Shown here in pieces: positions 34,426 to 55,700 of a stretch of DNA of 64,000 nucleotides. The stretch is from contig OY848919.1 in the NCBI GenBank assembly GCA_963693285.1, forward strand, positions 1,927,827-1,991,826, written 5' to 3'. The position numbers and the translations under genes are program-made. Position 1 is the stretch's first letter; every line of letters starts with the position of its first letter. Source of the DNA: Xestospongia muta (taxonomy: Eukaryota; Porifera; Demospongiae; Haplosclerida; Petrosiidae). The notes beneath the pieces were generated by a model, which searched no databases, was not told the DNA's origin, and saw nothing but the letters and a program-made list of their open reading frames with translations.

Positions 34426-36088
34426 GTAAGAGTTGAGTTAAAAGGATGACAAACGATATTGTGGCCATTTTCTTCCTAGGTCATATCTACATTTATAACT
34501 ACCATATATAACAATGATACATTGATGTTTAGGAGTGTATTAGATGATAACTAGACATTACCTCATACTTTGTTGGATGTACATTAACATCAACATTACG
34601 TGGTAATACTTCAATACTACAGTATATAGAAAGATAATATAATATACACAATACATATAATATAGTACATACATATAGTACAAATAGTATTATTGTTATA
34701 TTATTATAGTTATATATAGGTACATACAATATTATATAAAGTAATACATACAGTATTATAGTTAGTAGTGTATACTAATATACTTTACCTCATATAAACA
34801 AATGGATGTGTGTTTTTTGGTAAGTAAGCACTATACACACTCTCAATAGATTTACGTAATGAACTACAGTCTACCAGACGATCTACAAAGAGACATCAAT
34901 ACAATGAGTATCTATTAAATGTACATCCATCCATTGCTTGTACATTCGTCCATCTATTCACCTATAAGACTATATGTCTATTTATAAATCTATCTATCCA
35001 TTAATTCATATTTTAAATTTAGGTATAAGCTCTTGTTATTGTATTATTATGATGTCATACATTTAGTATTAAAGACAATTATTATAGTATTAAGTAAGTG
35101 ATAATAACATACGATTAATGAAGAGTAAGAAATGTAACTTTTTGACAGAGTAATTAGCATTGGTAATATAGCCAGTCATCTTAAATCCTAACTTATTATC
35201 ATCACGTGATATTGAGAGTAATTCTCTGTGTGTGTGTGTGTGTGTGTAAGTGTGAGAGAAAGAGAGAGAATTAATTCCTCTAGTAACTTCTATGGTTACC
35301 TAGCAACAGATTGTCCATAAATAGCACCAATATTATCAGTCACTGACATGTCTTGAGTTGTTCTGACATCAACAGCACTCTCTCCATACTATAGATACAA
35401 AACAATATTGTAGTATATATTATATGTATATTATATATACTGCATATTACTAATATACATATACTTTATATTACATTTATATGTGTATATTATATGTACA
35501 TATACTGTAATGTATATTACTTGTGGTGGTACTTTATTAAGCTAGGCCTTCTCTTTGTTACAGTACAAGAAGGACAAGAGACTAACTCAAAAGACTAGAT
35601 ATATACCTTTTTAACATTGAAACTAACTCCAGCATTATGAATAGCATACCTGAAGATAATAAAACTTCATTACTCAATAGTTATCAATTTACCATCCATT
35701 CATCTATCCATCTATCCATTCATCATTATCCTGTTGTTATGTTTGTATGTCAAGTCATTCATCCATTCATCTATCCATTAGCCATCCATTCATCTATCCA
35801 TCCATCCATTCATCATTACCCTGCTGTTATGGTCATTTGTTAATTTATCTGTCCATCCATTCAACTTACTTTCCAACAACATCAACAATTTTATGATATT
35901 CTTCAGAAGGATTTTTGAGAGCTTTCTGACGTGTTGGCATATTATAAAATAGATCCTCAACATGAATTAGAGTGCCTTGATTACCAGCACAAGGTTTTGG
36001 TTCTGGGTTAGCCCCTGGCCGTTGAGGTATCAAATTACCATCACTATAACAAGCTCTAAATAGAATGAGATTATAAATAACTAGACAA

Positions 36089-36137
<49 letters not shown>

Positions 36138-36836
36138 GAAAGGACTTACTTAAAAGCACATTTATCGTTGGCTGTTCTTGTGGTAATTGTAACATGAGCA
36201 ATATGACTTATACTAGCTAGAGCCTATATGAAAATAAATCTTTATCTTATCCATTAATTTATCAGCTGTCCATCCATTCATCATCTGCCTACCCCTTCAT
36301 CCGTCAATTCATTCATCCATCCATTCAATATCTGTCCATCCATCCATTATACCTCTCCCCTGAAACCATATGTCCTGATAGAACTAAGATCTTCAAACGT
36401 CTCTAGTTTACTAGTTGTAAAACGCTCACATACAATTGACATATCTTCTTTCTATTAACACAATAAACATAAAGTCGATATACTTATCAACCTAGGGTTC
36501 TGGTACACAAACCTTAATTCCAGACCCATTGTCCTGTATTTGTAGCATTTTCAAACCACCATTCTTTGTTGTGATTTGAATAGAAGTGGCACCAGCATCT
36601 AAACTAAAAGATCAGAATATATATAGTACTGGTAGCAGCTGTAGTTACCTATTCTCTATCATTTCTTTTAAAGCATTTGCTGGGCGTTGGACCACCTAAC
36701 ATCAACAAAAACGTACCAATTTATTCTTTATGACTAATCTTACTTCTCCTGCAGCTATTCTATTAATTACTGCCTCGTCTAGTTTCTTAATTCTACGAGG
36801 AGAATTAGTTTCTAAGATCTCCATACACTCAGCCAT
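28234..36836 (-). CDS. MLH1: MLH1 DNA mismatch repair protein
   Basis: About 20 exons with consistent splice sites give a full-length MutL homolog. The start is [20 protein letters not shown] at 36836. The N-terminal GHKL ATPase motifs are all present: [14 protein letters not shown] (about 36600-36700), IQDNGSGI (about 36530), ERFTTSK and TYGFRGE (about 36360-36440), [18 protein letters not shown] (about 35940). Then come [41 protein letters not shown] (34561-34622), VHFLHEDKI (about 30440-30597), a linker with [14 protein letters not shown] (about 30042-30345), and the C-terminal dimerisation region ([55 protein letters not shown]). It ends at the canonical FERC stop (28234). MLH1 acts with PMS2 as MutL-alpha in the nucleus. 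The intron between the HPTKYE and VHFLHEDK exons, about 4 kb, contains family gene 5 on the other strand. Confidence 0.95.
30738..31107 (+). pseudogene. Truncated copy of 7-helix gene 5
   Basis: This matches 32725-33090 of gene 5 almost base for base, from the [16 protein letters not shown] helix through [10 protein letters not shown] and onward to TAYKK. One extra T after the LLAY codons shifts the frame, and both gene ends are missing. It begins about 140 bp from the MLH1 VHFLHEDK exon, inside the same intron as the intact gene, so it is a recent local duplication. Confidence 0.88.
31190..31293. repeat. Short tandem repeat of ttataactattagttataa type
   Basis: About seven imperfect 14-bp units (tagttataactatt / tagttataactgg) in the MLH1 intron. 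The units are self-complementary. Confidence 0.85.
31422..31460. repeat. Perfect 39-nt palindrome
   Basis: acttatcaaaaaggatatt, one central t, then its exact reverse complement. It lies upstream of family gene 5 in the MLH1 intron. It may be a foldback element remnant; no cellular role is evident. Confidence 0.9.
31536..31634. repeat. ~34-bp tandem repeat, three copies
   Basis: Three near-identical units starting with tgtgacctstaatataacta and ending attgattatg, just upstream of the gene 5 promoter. Confidence 0.85.
31720..31752 (+). promoter_or_regulatory. Promoter of 7-helix gene 5
   Basis: CCAAT at 31720-31724, the shared block tttcctgtcaatagacgata and TATAAAA at 31746. It matches the promoter block of genes 1, 2 and 4. 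CCAAT is closer to the block than in the paralogs. Confidence 0.6.
31790..33566 (+). CDS. Putative 7-helix membrane protein, family member 5 (nested in MLH1)
   Basis: Exons 31790-32209 and 32265-33566 join in phase 0, giving 573 residues. Signal peptide, then ectodomain with [23 protein letters not shown] and PQFCNN, then seven hydrophobic segments with [21 protein letters not shown]. The helix 3-4 loop is long, Lys/Asp/Gln-rich ([19 protein letters not shown]), and the helix 5-6 loop is polar ([13 protein letters not shown]) rather than Cys-rich. The C-terminal tail of about 60 residues ends [15 protein letters not shown]. The whole gene lies inside an MLH1 intron in antisense orientation, so MLH1 pre-mRNA is antisense to it. 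I do not recognise the family. Confidence 0.86.
33806..34240. repeat. 19-bp minisatellite (acattatccaatataaagc), ~23 copies
   Basis: A tandem array downstream of nested gene 5, within the MLH1 intron. Units vary at a few positions (tata/tcta; cattat/ctttat). Each unit contains CCAAT and TATAAAG strings. Confidence 0.93.
34374..34422. repeat. (CT)n(CA)n microsatellite
   Basis: ctctctctctctctc runs directly into a cacaca tract in the MLH1 intron. Confidence 0.95.
36069..36136. repeat. (GACA)n microsatellite in an MLH1 intron
   Basis: About fifteen GACA/AACA units between the exons for TANDKCAFK and GTLIHVEDL. Confidence 0.93.
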
Positions 36837-37185
36837 GTTACTTTGTTTACGTCTGTTTCGCGGGCTATGTTAATGCGCAAACAAGGAAAGTCCCAAAAAT
36901 CTTGAAGAAATCCTAGAAATCTAATTTATTTGACATATTTACAGTAAACGTTTAGTCAATTAAAAAGTATTTAAAAGAAGAACATTTTCCACCAATAAAT
37001 TACTTTAAAAAATAAGTTCCAATAGTATTTTTAGGCGAAAACTCATTGAATTGCAGTCTTGGAAACCTCCGGAAATCCATTCAGTATACTAGAATTTCGA
37101 ACTTTCGTACTGCCCATGTTCATACCTCTAGCTGCAGGCACATTCTCAAAACCTCATTCCATTTGGACAGTCGAGCTTCAGTAAC
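36837..37185. promoter_or_regulatory. Divergent MLH1 / RED promoter region
   Basis: 349 bp separate the two start codons, which face away from each other. The segment holds both 5' UTRs and both promoters. No clear TATA box lies at a fixed distance from either gene, as is usual for housekeeping pairs. Confidence 0.55.
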
Positions 37186-41054
<3,869 letters not shown>

Positions 41055-41613
41055 TAATAGAACACACAGTAAATCTAATGTACTATATTATGTAATGACC
41101 TTTTATTGTTTGATTAATACACAAATCATTTAATTAAGTAGTTATAAAAATATCAGCTAAAATATTTAGCAAGAACTAGTCACGATTTGAGCTTTTGTCT
41201 GTTAGTTAATACATGACTAGCTATAACTATGGAAACCTTATTTACATTTTGAATTTAAATATAGTTAAAGATAGCAATAATTCTTCAACATACAAAATAT
41301 AAAATAATTCATGAAGACGAACAAAATATAAAATAATTCATGAAGCACACTTAATAAGACAATAGTATATTACACACACTCATAATATATGATAATACTC
41401 TTATATATTATTATATATATATACATAATACACTTAACAAAAGATAGTATATTACACTCATTTATAATATACTATACTATAGTACCATACCTCATACACA
41501 ATATAATAACTGTATAATCATTTGGTACTGAGCAGACAACATCAATATATATATATGTACAATTATTGTATATAGTTCACTAATAGGTGTCTATAAATGA
41601 GGTTGCCCGCCAT
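41055..41613. other. Convergent 3' intergenic space, RED and eIF5A
   Basis: AT-rich sequence with short duplicated pieces (aaaatataaaataattcatg twice near 41300). It holds the two 3' UTRs; no further gene seen. Confidence 0.6.
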
Positions 41614-42206
41614 TTATTTGGGAGCTGAGCGGACGGAAATAGCTATGCTATCTCCCATACCATGAAGCACTGTCACAAGTATCTCCTCCTCTTTTTCCCA
41701 GCGTGTCTCTATCTCCTTTCCGAGCTCCCTCTTTGGTCGTCTTACATCATCTCGAAGTCGTCCAGCTTGGTCCATCATCTCGAGAAACCCGTCAGTCAGG
41801 TTTATTAATTGGTACTCTGTCCTTTGAATTACAGGTACCTAATAAAACAGGTTTGTAGATATACATGTAGTCCCCACCCACTAGCTTGAGATATCATGAT
41901 TACATTAATTAACTCACAAATGAGGGGGACATTCTAAATAATGAACAGCTGTGATTTACTTACCTCAATATTTTCCTTTGCTGGGCAAATCTCTTCATGT
42001 TTCTTTCCAGTAAATACATCTAGTCCAATCAGGTGGATCTTAGCATGCCCATGCTTGCCAGGTTGAGCAGTAGACATCTCCATAATTTTACAAGGAAATC
42101 CTTGCAACATAACAAACCCTCCTTTGCGAAGAGAGGAGCACTTCACAGGATGAGTCAATGAAGCTTCAGCATCACCAGACGTAAAATCTATATCACCACT
42201 CTGCAT
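41614..42206 (-). CDS. EIF5A: Translation factor eIF5A
   Basis: Exon 1 (41964-42206) and exon 2 (41614-41838) join in phase 0, giving 155 residues, the normal length. The N-terminal SH3-like domain contains the hypusination loop PGKHGHAK, whose first Lys is residue 51, followed by IHLIGLDVFTGKKHEE. The C-terminal OB-fold part has EYQLINLTDGFLEMMD and the family's DDVRRPK and GKEIETRW segments. eIF5A promotes elongation and termination on stalling peptides. The residue before GKHGHAK is Pro instead of the common Thr, otherwise the loop is canonical. It lies tail-to-tail with RED and upstream of nothing on its own strand except YEATS4, 391 bp away. Confidence 0.96.
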
Positions 42207-42597
42207 TGTTGTTGTGTGTTACTAAGAGAAGAGTCACTGTAAGATTGAATCTGTTGTATATCAGCTGATGTTTGTTTTATAATGTAGAAAATCTATTACT
42301 AACATGTTGTGCAATATAGACTGCTTGCTGTCAATGCAGATCTATTTATAGTAACAATTAAAAGCTATGAATACTATTAACAGTAGTTTATTAATAGCTT
42401 CCTATGAATATTATTAGTAATGGGTAATTATATAAAATTTTACATGGATATAGTAAATGTAATAGTGTCTGAAAATTGATCCGGAATGGAAAACTGAGTC
42501 TGAAACTGTTGTATTTAAAAATGTTATACTGCAACTTAAGTTTAAGTCCCCAAAACAGACTGGATGTTTGAGTCTGAGACTTTAAAATGCACTAGTC

Positions 42598-43272
42598 TCA
42601 ATCTTGTTCATCAATCTCTTCTTCTTCCTCAACTTCTTCTAAATGGTCTCGTAACTTTTGTATAATTTCTTTACTCATCTTTAATCTGTCACTCAAATCT
42701 TGTATTTCCAATTTGATCTTCTTCTGAGCAGAGAGTATTGACATCAACTGACGTTCTTCAAGTTCTTTGTAATCAATTCCAGCCTCGTGTCTGATCGCTG
42801 GTACCAGAGGTTTGGGGTTATTGAGAAGATTGTACATTGTGTTTGTGGGATCAGAAAAAACTATTTCATCATAATGTTCTGAGACGACATTCTTTTTCCC
42901 GGCAATAACTGCTGGATCAGTTTGAAATAATTTTAGTAAGTGATATATTGTTATTGGTTTTTCAGCTGGGTCTTGAAAGAATACTTTGATGACAATTTCA
43001 AACTCACCCCAACCTGTTTCTTGGACCTCATAAGGGGGCTTGGTGATTATTCGTACTGGATTGGGATAACTCTCGTGTAATTTGATTTGAACTTTCTTGA
43101 TAAAGGTAGACATATCTTCGCTTTTATAAGGTCTTAAGAAGCAAGTCCACGCGTGAGTGTGGCCATCTTCTTCTCTCTTCTTCCCAAAATACCGCGCAAT
43201 ATTTCCATAGATAATGGGCTTAACAAGAGTCACACCTTTTCTTCTTGCATTGCCTTCCAAAGGTTCAGCCAT
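42598..43272 (-). CDS. YEATS4: YEATS4 / GAS41 chromatin reader
   Basis: Single exon, 224 residues, close to the usual 227. Residues 15-135 form the YEATS domain, with [25 protein letters not shown] and [13 protein letters not shown] motifs, which in the family bind acetylated histone H3. Residues 170-224 form a C-terminal coiled coil ([19 protein letters not shown]...) ending in an acidic tail; in the family this part mediates assembly into the TIP60/SRCAP complexes. The absence of introns is notable among intron-rich neighbours. Its start codon is 74 bp from that of DDX11 on the other strand. Confidence 0.96.
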   Translation of the reverse strand: MAEPLEGNARRKGVTLVKPIIYGNIARYFGKKREEDGHTHAWTCFLRPYKSEDMSTFIKKVQIKLHESYPNPVRIITKPPYEVQETGWGEFEIVIKVFFQDPAEKPITIYHLLKLFQTDPAVIAGKKNVVSEHYDEIVFSDPTNTMYNLLNNPKPLVPAIRHEAGIDYKELEERQLMSILSAQKKIKLEIQDLSDRLKMSKEIIQKLRDHLEEVEEEEEIDEQD

Positions 43273-43346
43273 ATTGTAAGAAGGTGCGGCTTTAGTTCAG
43301 CCACACCCACTTGCATGTTATACACGTGGGGTGTTGCAGTATTCGA
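43273..43346. promoter_or_regulatory. 74-bp bidirectional promoter/5' UTR, YEATS4 and DDX11
   Basis: The start codons at 43272 (minus) and 43347 (plus) are divergent with only 74 bp between them, including tcagccacacccacttgcat. Both transcripts must start within or across this segment, or overlap the other gene. Confidence 0.6.
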
Positions 43347-50375
<7,029 letters not shown>

Positions 50376-51470
50376 CTCATCTGTATATTGTTGTTATATA
50401 AGAATATTGAACTCTTTGTTATATTGTGTGTATTATATAGAGTGAGTTTTCATTGTACAAAAAGATTATAATTATATCAAAAACAGATTAAACAAACATG
50501 TGACAATTCATATCAAATTATTCAACTTTCATACTTCAATTACACAAGCAGATCTGTCATATTGGTCAACATTATACAGCTATTCTCAGATTGTCTACTT
50601 CTTCTTTGTGTTTAGATTATATCCTCCTCCATCAGTCTGTGCAAACAAGAAGCATAATACGATATTATTCTAAGTAACTAACCGCCATGTTTACTCGCGG
50701 GTTTGCATTTTTCCATAGTTACACACCACACCTATTAAAGTAGCAGCTGTAGAATCCAGCAGCTGTCGGTGAGAAAAAGTTTGCTGCTTAAGCCTTTACT
50801 GCTTTAAGCCTTCTTTACTAGAAACTACTAATGATAGAAGATAACTAACTAGCAAAACTGCTAACTACTAGATACAGTCTACTACTGTTAATAGAAACTA
50901 AGTTTGTTTAGTAGTAAGTTAATAGTTGTAATGTTATCAAGAAATCTTCTGATGTTGTATGGATCAGTACTTTCATGGAATTGTTAAAAGTGAGTGTATT
51001 ATTAAATAGAACGTGTTAATAAATATAATATTAATTTGTTAAGTGAACTGTGTGTGTAGGAAATAAGTTTTTAGGTGATTTGACAAATTAATTGGCTTTA
51101 ATTAATGGATTTTTTTATTAGCAGTAGTAATTAGTGGTATTAGACGTAGCGATAATATTTAATTTTATATAGCTACTAACTAGAGGCCTATTATGTACAA
51201 TTTAGTCTAGTTTGTTTGTTATAATTGTATTTGTAAATATTAGAAATAACAATATTGAAGCTTTTATTATTAATTAATGTAGGCGTGGTCAATTGTCAAG
51301 TAGAGAAGTTGAGTTTTTCTAGAGAAGAAGTGAATTATAAAAATTATTAACTTTGTTAGAAGACAAAGAACTGGAAACTAAAGTATTTAACTAATAATTG
51401 ACTTATTTGAATTTGAAATAATTTATTTTTTGTAAAAAGATATCAGCAATAGTACAAAAATAACTAATAA
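50376..51470. other. Intergenic between DDX11 and the LRR gene
   Basis: No supportable gene. 50690-50760 is slightly less AT-rich. The stretch 51280-51420 (ggcgtggtcaattgtcaagt, gaagacaaagaactgga) recurs at 60100-60240 downstream of the second paralog, so it is the shared 3' flank of the duplicated LRR gene. Confidence 0.6.
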
Positions 51471-52724
51471 TTAACGGAGTCTTTCCCAATCAAACCACAC
51501 ACTCAAACTATTATTGTTAACACAAACATTTTGTAATTGTTGTTTACCAAATTTAGTAATTTTAGGACAGTTAGTGAGACGTAGTAATTGTAATGTTTTA
51601 TTGTTAATAATGAGATTAGAGAAATGTGGTATGTCTTTATCAGTAATGTTATTGTCAATCCACAAGCCTAATTCCTTGATTATTTTATTACCAACTACAG
51701 CAGTTGTTAATAAGTGGTAAGTATCTGGTACGAGAGGTGAGGAGAAAAGATATAGGTCCTCCATTGTTTGGTTATAAGTTAGTACTTGTGATAGTTGACT
51801 AACACAGTTACTATCAAAAGGAGTGTTCCATATAGAAAGTCTCCTCACTTGACATTCATTAATATCAGTTAATACTGTAAGTAAACTTTGAGGAGATAAT
51901 GAGTTGGTTACAATAATCCATGTTGTGTGTTGTCGTCCCTTTAATTGACGTATAACTTCTTTACATTCCGCCACAGTAGATGAAGTAAGTGTAACTCTAT
52001 CACTCTTCCACATAACACTTCGAGTGTCTCCTATAATAAAACATAGTTACTATATAATATTTTACACACACAACAATAGCTATACACACACTCTAACATG
52101 CTCAACTACGATTGTCAAGGCCTAACGAAGAAGACGACGCCATTACTAGTGTTAGGTTACTATAGCAATGATGTACGGAGATGAACGAATTCTACAAAAC
52201 GGACTTAAATTTACTGAGTGTTATACTAATAATTTACTATATTAGATGATCTGCCAGGATGGGGACGTCACTATCTACTATTGAGACGGACACACAAGGT
52301 ACAGAACTGTCTGATAGATGTCAGTGAGGATGACTCAGTCATATCACTAGTCAAAATGATTCATAATTAAGAAGCAACACTCAAGCATGAATCATCATGA
52401 TGTCTGGTAATAGAGTTTTTGTTTGACTTGTCTTTTGTGTGTTTATATCAACTGATTGACATTTCTCTTTTACTTTAAAAATGTCATGATGTAATAAAAC
52501 ATTAAATATAGTGTTGTGATATCATATCATAATGTAAGTTATGTCATTTATAATGTACTTCAATATTTTTTGAAACAATAATTATTTGATATCCTATCAA
52601 CATTGATAGAAGTTGTGAAATGATAATCAAAATTTCACTGCAGACAAAGTGGGTGGAGCTACTGTAATTATTTTATGGACTTCCTGCCATTGAGTTTAAT
52701 AATTAGTCTGAATTAGTACTACAG

Positions 52725-52759
<35 letters not shown>

Positions 52760-55700
52760 TATTATTGTCTTACTATCATTAGTGTACTAACTAGCTGTAT
52801 ATATAGCCAGTGATCTGACTATTTTGTTCAGTACTACTAATATGAGTATGGTCATGACTGATGTAATGCAGACACTATACAACAGTAGATAGTAAAGATT
52901 TAGTCATTCATAGCTATTCTTACTGTACATATTTTATGATATACGTTGACACAAATAGCATGAATGACTCATTTGATTAATGCTGACAGTAATCTGTTAC
53001 CTCAGTCATATATGAAGGCAGGACTTACTCATTTAGCAACTAAGTAACTAAACACATCAAGTAACTACCACACCTCACAGCAAAAGTAGTCTAGTGTTTT
53101 GACTTGATTTTCTTGGGACAAGAAGTCTTAAATGTTGTAATTATAATGTTTATTGTCCCAGGTCCTGTTCCCTAAAAATAATAACTCTAGTTTTAGATGA
53201 TCTGTGATAATAATAATATTCATTTCCCAAGATTTGAAGAGCAATTTCATTGGACACAACAATAACAATGTGCATATTATTTTTTGTCCCAAGAAAATCA
53301 AACAAAGATACCAGACTACTTTTCACAATGGGGCATGGTAGGCTGAGGATGAGACGAATGGATGTGAACTTTTTTGATGCTAAATATTTTAATAGTGAAC
53401 ACAATAATGGAGTTAACTAAAATAATAACATGACTACCTTTTGGGAGTTGTAGAAGACCAGATGATGTCTCCTTATCATCTTGTTCTATTGGAATGTCAT
53501 CTTTCATTGGCTGTGACTCTAACAAATAAAGATGGTCTCCTTAGTATAGATCTCACTACTATTCAATATACTGTCAACAATAATATATAGTATTCTTATA
53601 TTTAGGTTAATTTTTTATTATGATTATGTCTCTATAAATAGATTGTTGCATTTTGTGGCTATGGATCTTTTGATGAAGAGTATATTAATACTAAATATAT
53701 CAGTTAAAACAATAACATTTACTTACTTTTTCTTGTAAATAGAGACTGTAGAAAACCTAATGGCTTCTTTTTAACCTCTGGTTCTGGTTCTATTGGTATG
53801 TCATCTTTTGTTACTTTTGACAACACTGTCATCTCTGACTCTACTAAATAAAACATTAAATGTTTTCATTATATCACTACTTTAGATCTAGTGATAATAT
53901 AAAAAGAAATTCAGTGGGTGTGTCAAATTTGTATTAAATAGGTGTGACAACAAAGATATAGTAACCACTTATATAAACATCATTGAAAGAGTTGATTGCA
54001 TTATTTTTAAATTAATTTGCCAAAAGTTTCATTAAGGGATTTAAAATGTAGTACAGCTATATTTATATTAAATTTACCTTCACTAGTAGAAGGTACTGGC
54101 TGTACATGATGTGGAAACCTCTCTTTAACATCTGGTTCTGTTATTATATCATCATCAGTAACATTAGTCTTTGACACTACGAAGTATATATAGTGTAAAT
54201 ATCATCATATTATATGTAGTGTATTTACTTTTAGTAATAGACTCTTCTTGGCTAGTTTTCGTTTTAAGAGATGCATGAAGTGGTTCAGCTAGTAGAAGAG
54301 TATCATCATCAGTATCAGATGTCAAAAAAGCTTCACCTAAATAAAATAAGTAACTACATAATCACATCAATAAATCAGGTACCTTTTGTGCTCTTCCCTG
54401 GAACACTTGTATCTTTTTCTCTCTCTTTTAATTTTAAGGTAAGTGATACAATCATTTCCTGTAAAGACTTTATTTCTTCTTCTCTCTCTACTACTTTTGA
54501 CCTTATTGTCTTCTCTGAAGCTAGGAGAGTTATATTCATTATACAATACTGCCATATGGTAATACTACACGTGCTATATATTATAATATGTTTATACATA
54601 GTGACATTAGAGCTAGTATGAGAGATATAATTTAATATTACATACCTTCCTTTTCTTGAAGAATGGATTTTAACTCTTTGATCTCTACTTGTTGCTGTTC
54701 TGATGTCTGCTTCAATAAATGTAACTCAACTAAAATAGAGTATAGTTCATGATATATTACTTGTAATGTTATATACCTTCTTTGTCTCCAAGAATAGATT
54801 TTAAATCATCTATCTCCATTGTCTTCTCATTAATTGTTATCTCCTGTAATTCAAGTTTAGTTCTAAACTTAACATTATCATTTTGTTTGTCTTCTAATAT
54901 TTCTTGAACAGTTTCTATAAAATATATTGTACTTCAATATTACCCAATACACTATATACATAAAATATTTTTAATATAAACTAATTTATATCAATGTTGG
55001 GTTAATTTGGCAATGAATTGCTTGTAAATTGGTCTTTGAAATGATAAATTATGATACTATGGTTTATGAACTTCATATTAAGAAATGAATGTAATATAAT
55101 GTGTGGGTGTGATGGTAAAACTTTACAAAATTAATTTGTAAAACCACTATTATTTAATTTTGCATAGCCTAAATGATCCACTATGTAATATTACATGTTA
55201 TAATTATTGTAACATTTCATGTTTCCTTACGTTCCTTTTCTGTAAGGGCTAATTTTAATTCATCAATCTCCTCATCTTTCTCCTTCAATTCTAACATTTG
55301 TGTCTCTAATTGGAATCCCAATTTATCAGCTAATATCACAAAACATAATAGTGTAACAAATACAATATGACAAATAGAAATAGTGAAGCATTGATAACTG
55401 TACTGCCTGGCATGCAAACAGTCCTACAGTTATTTAGAGCTAAGCAATAGTATATACATTTGTATACTATCAGCTTCTATTGTTGTATGTGACAATTTAA
55501 AGCAACAAACTAATAGCATTTAACTACATGTACTCTAACCACAGATGTATACTCAATGATTACGCTCCTCTACTATACAAGTATTACATTAATCATGTGA
55601 CTTGTAAGAGTTGGAAGCTTCTAACTAGATTGCTTCTCTGGTGCTAGCCTCTGGATATCTTATGCAAGTAATGTCTTACTGTATCATCTTTAACGATTAT

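Noticed and set aside
54271..54621. 116-codon plus-strand ORF
   Set aside because: Antisense shadow of coiled-coil exons whose minus-strand frame repeats in the second paralog.
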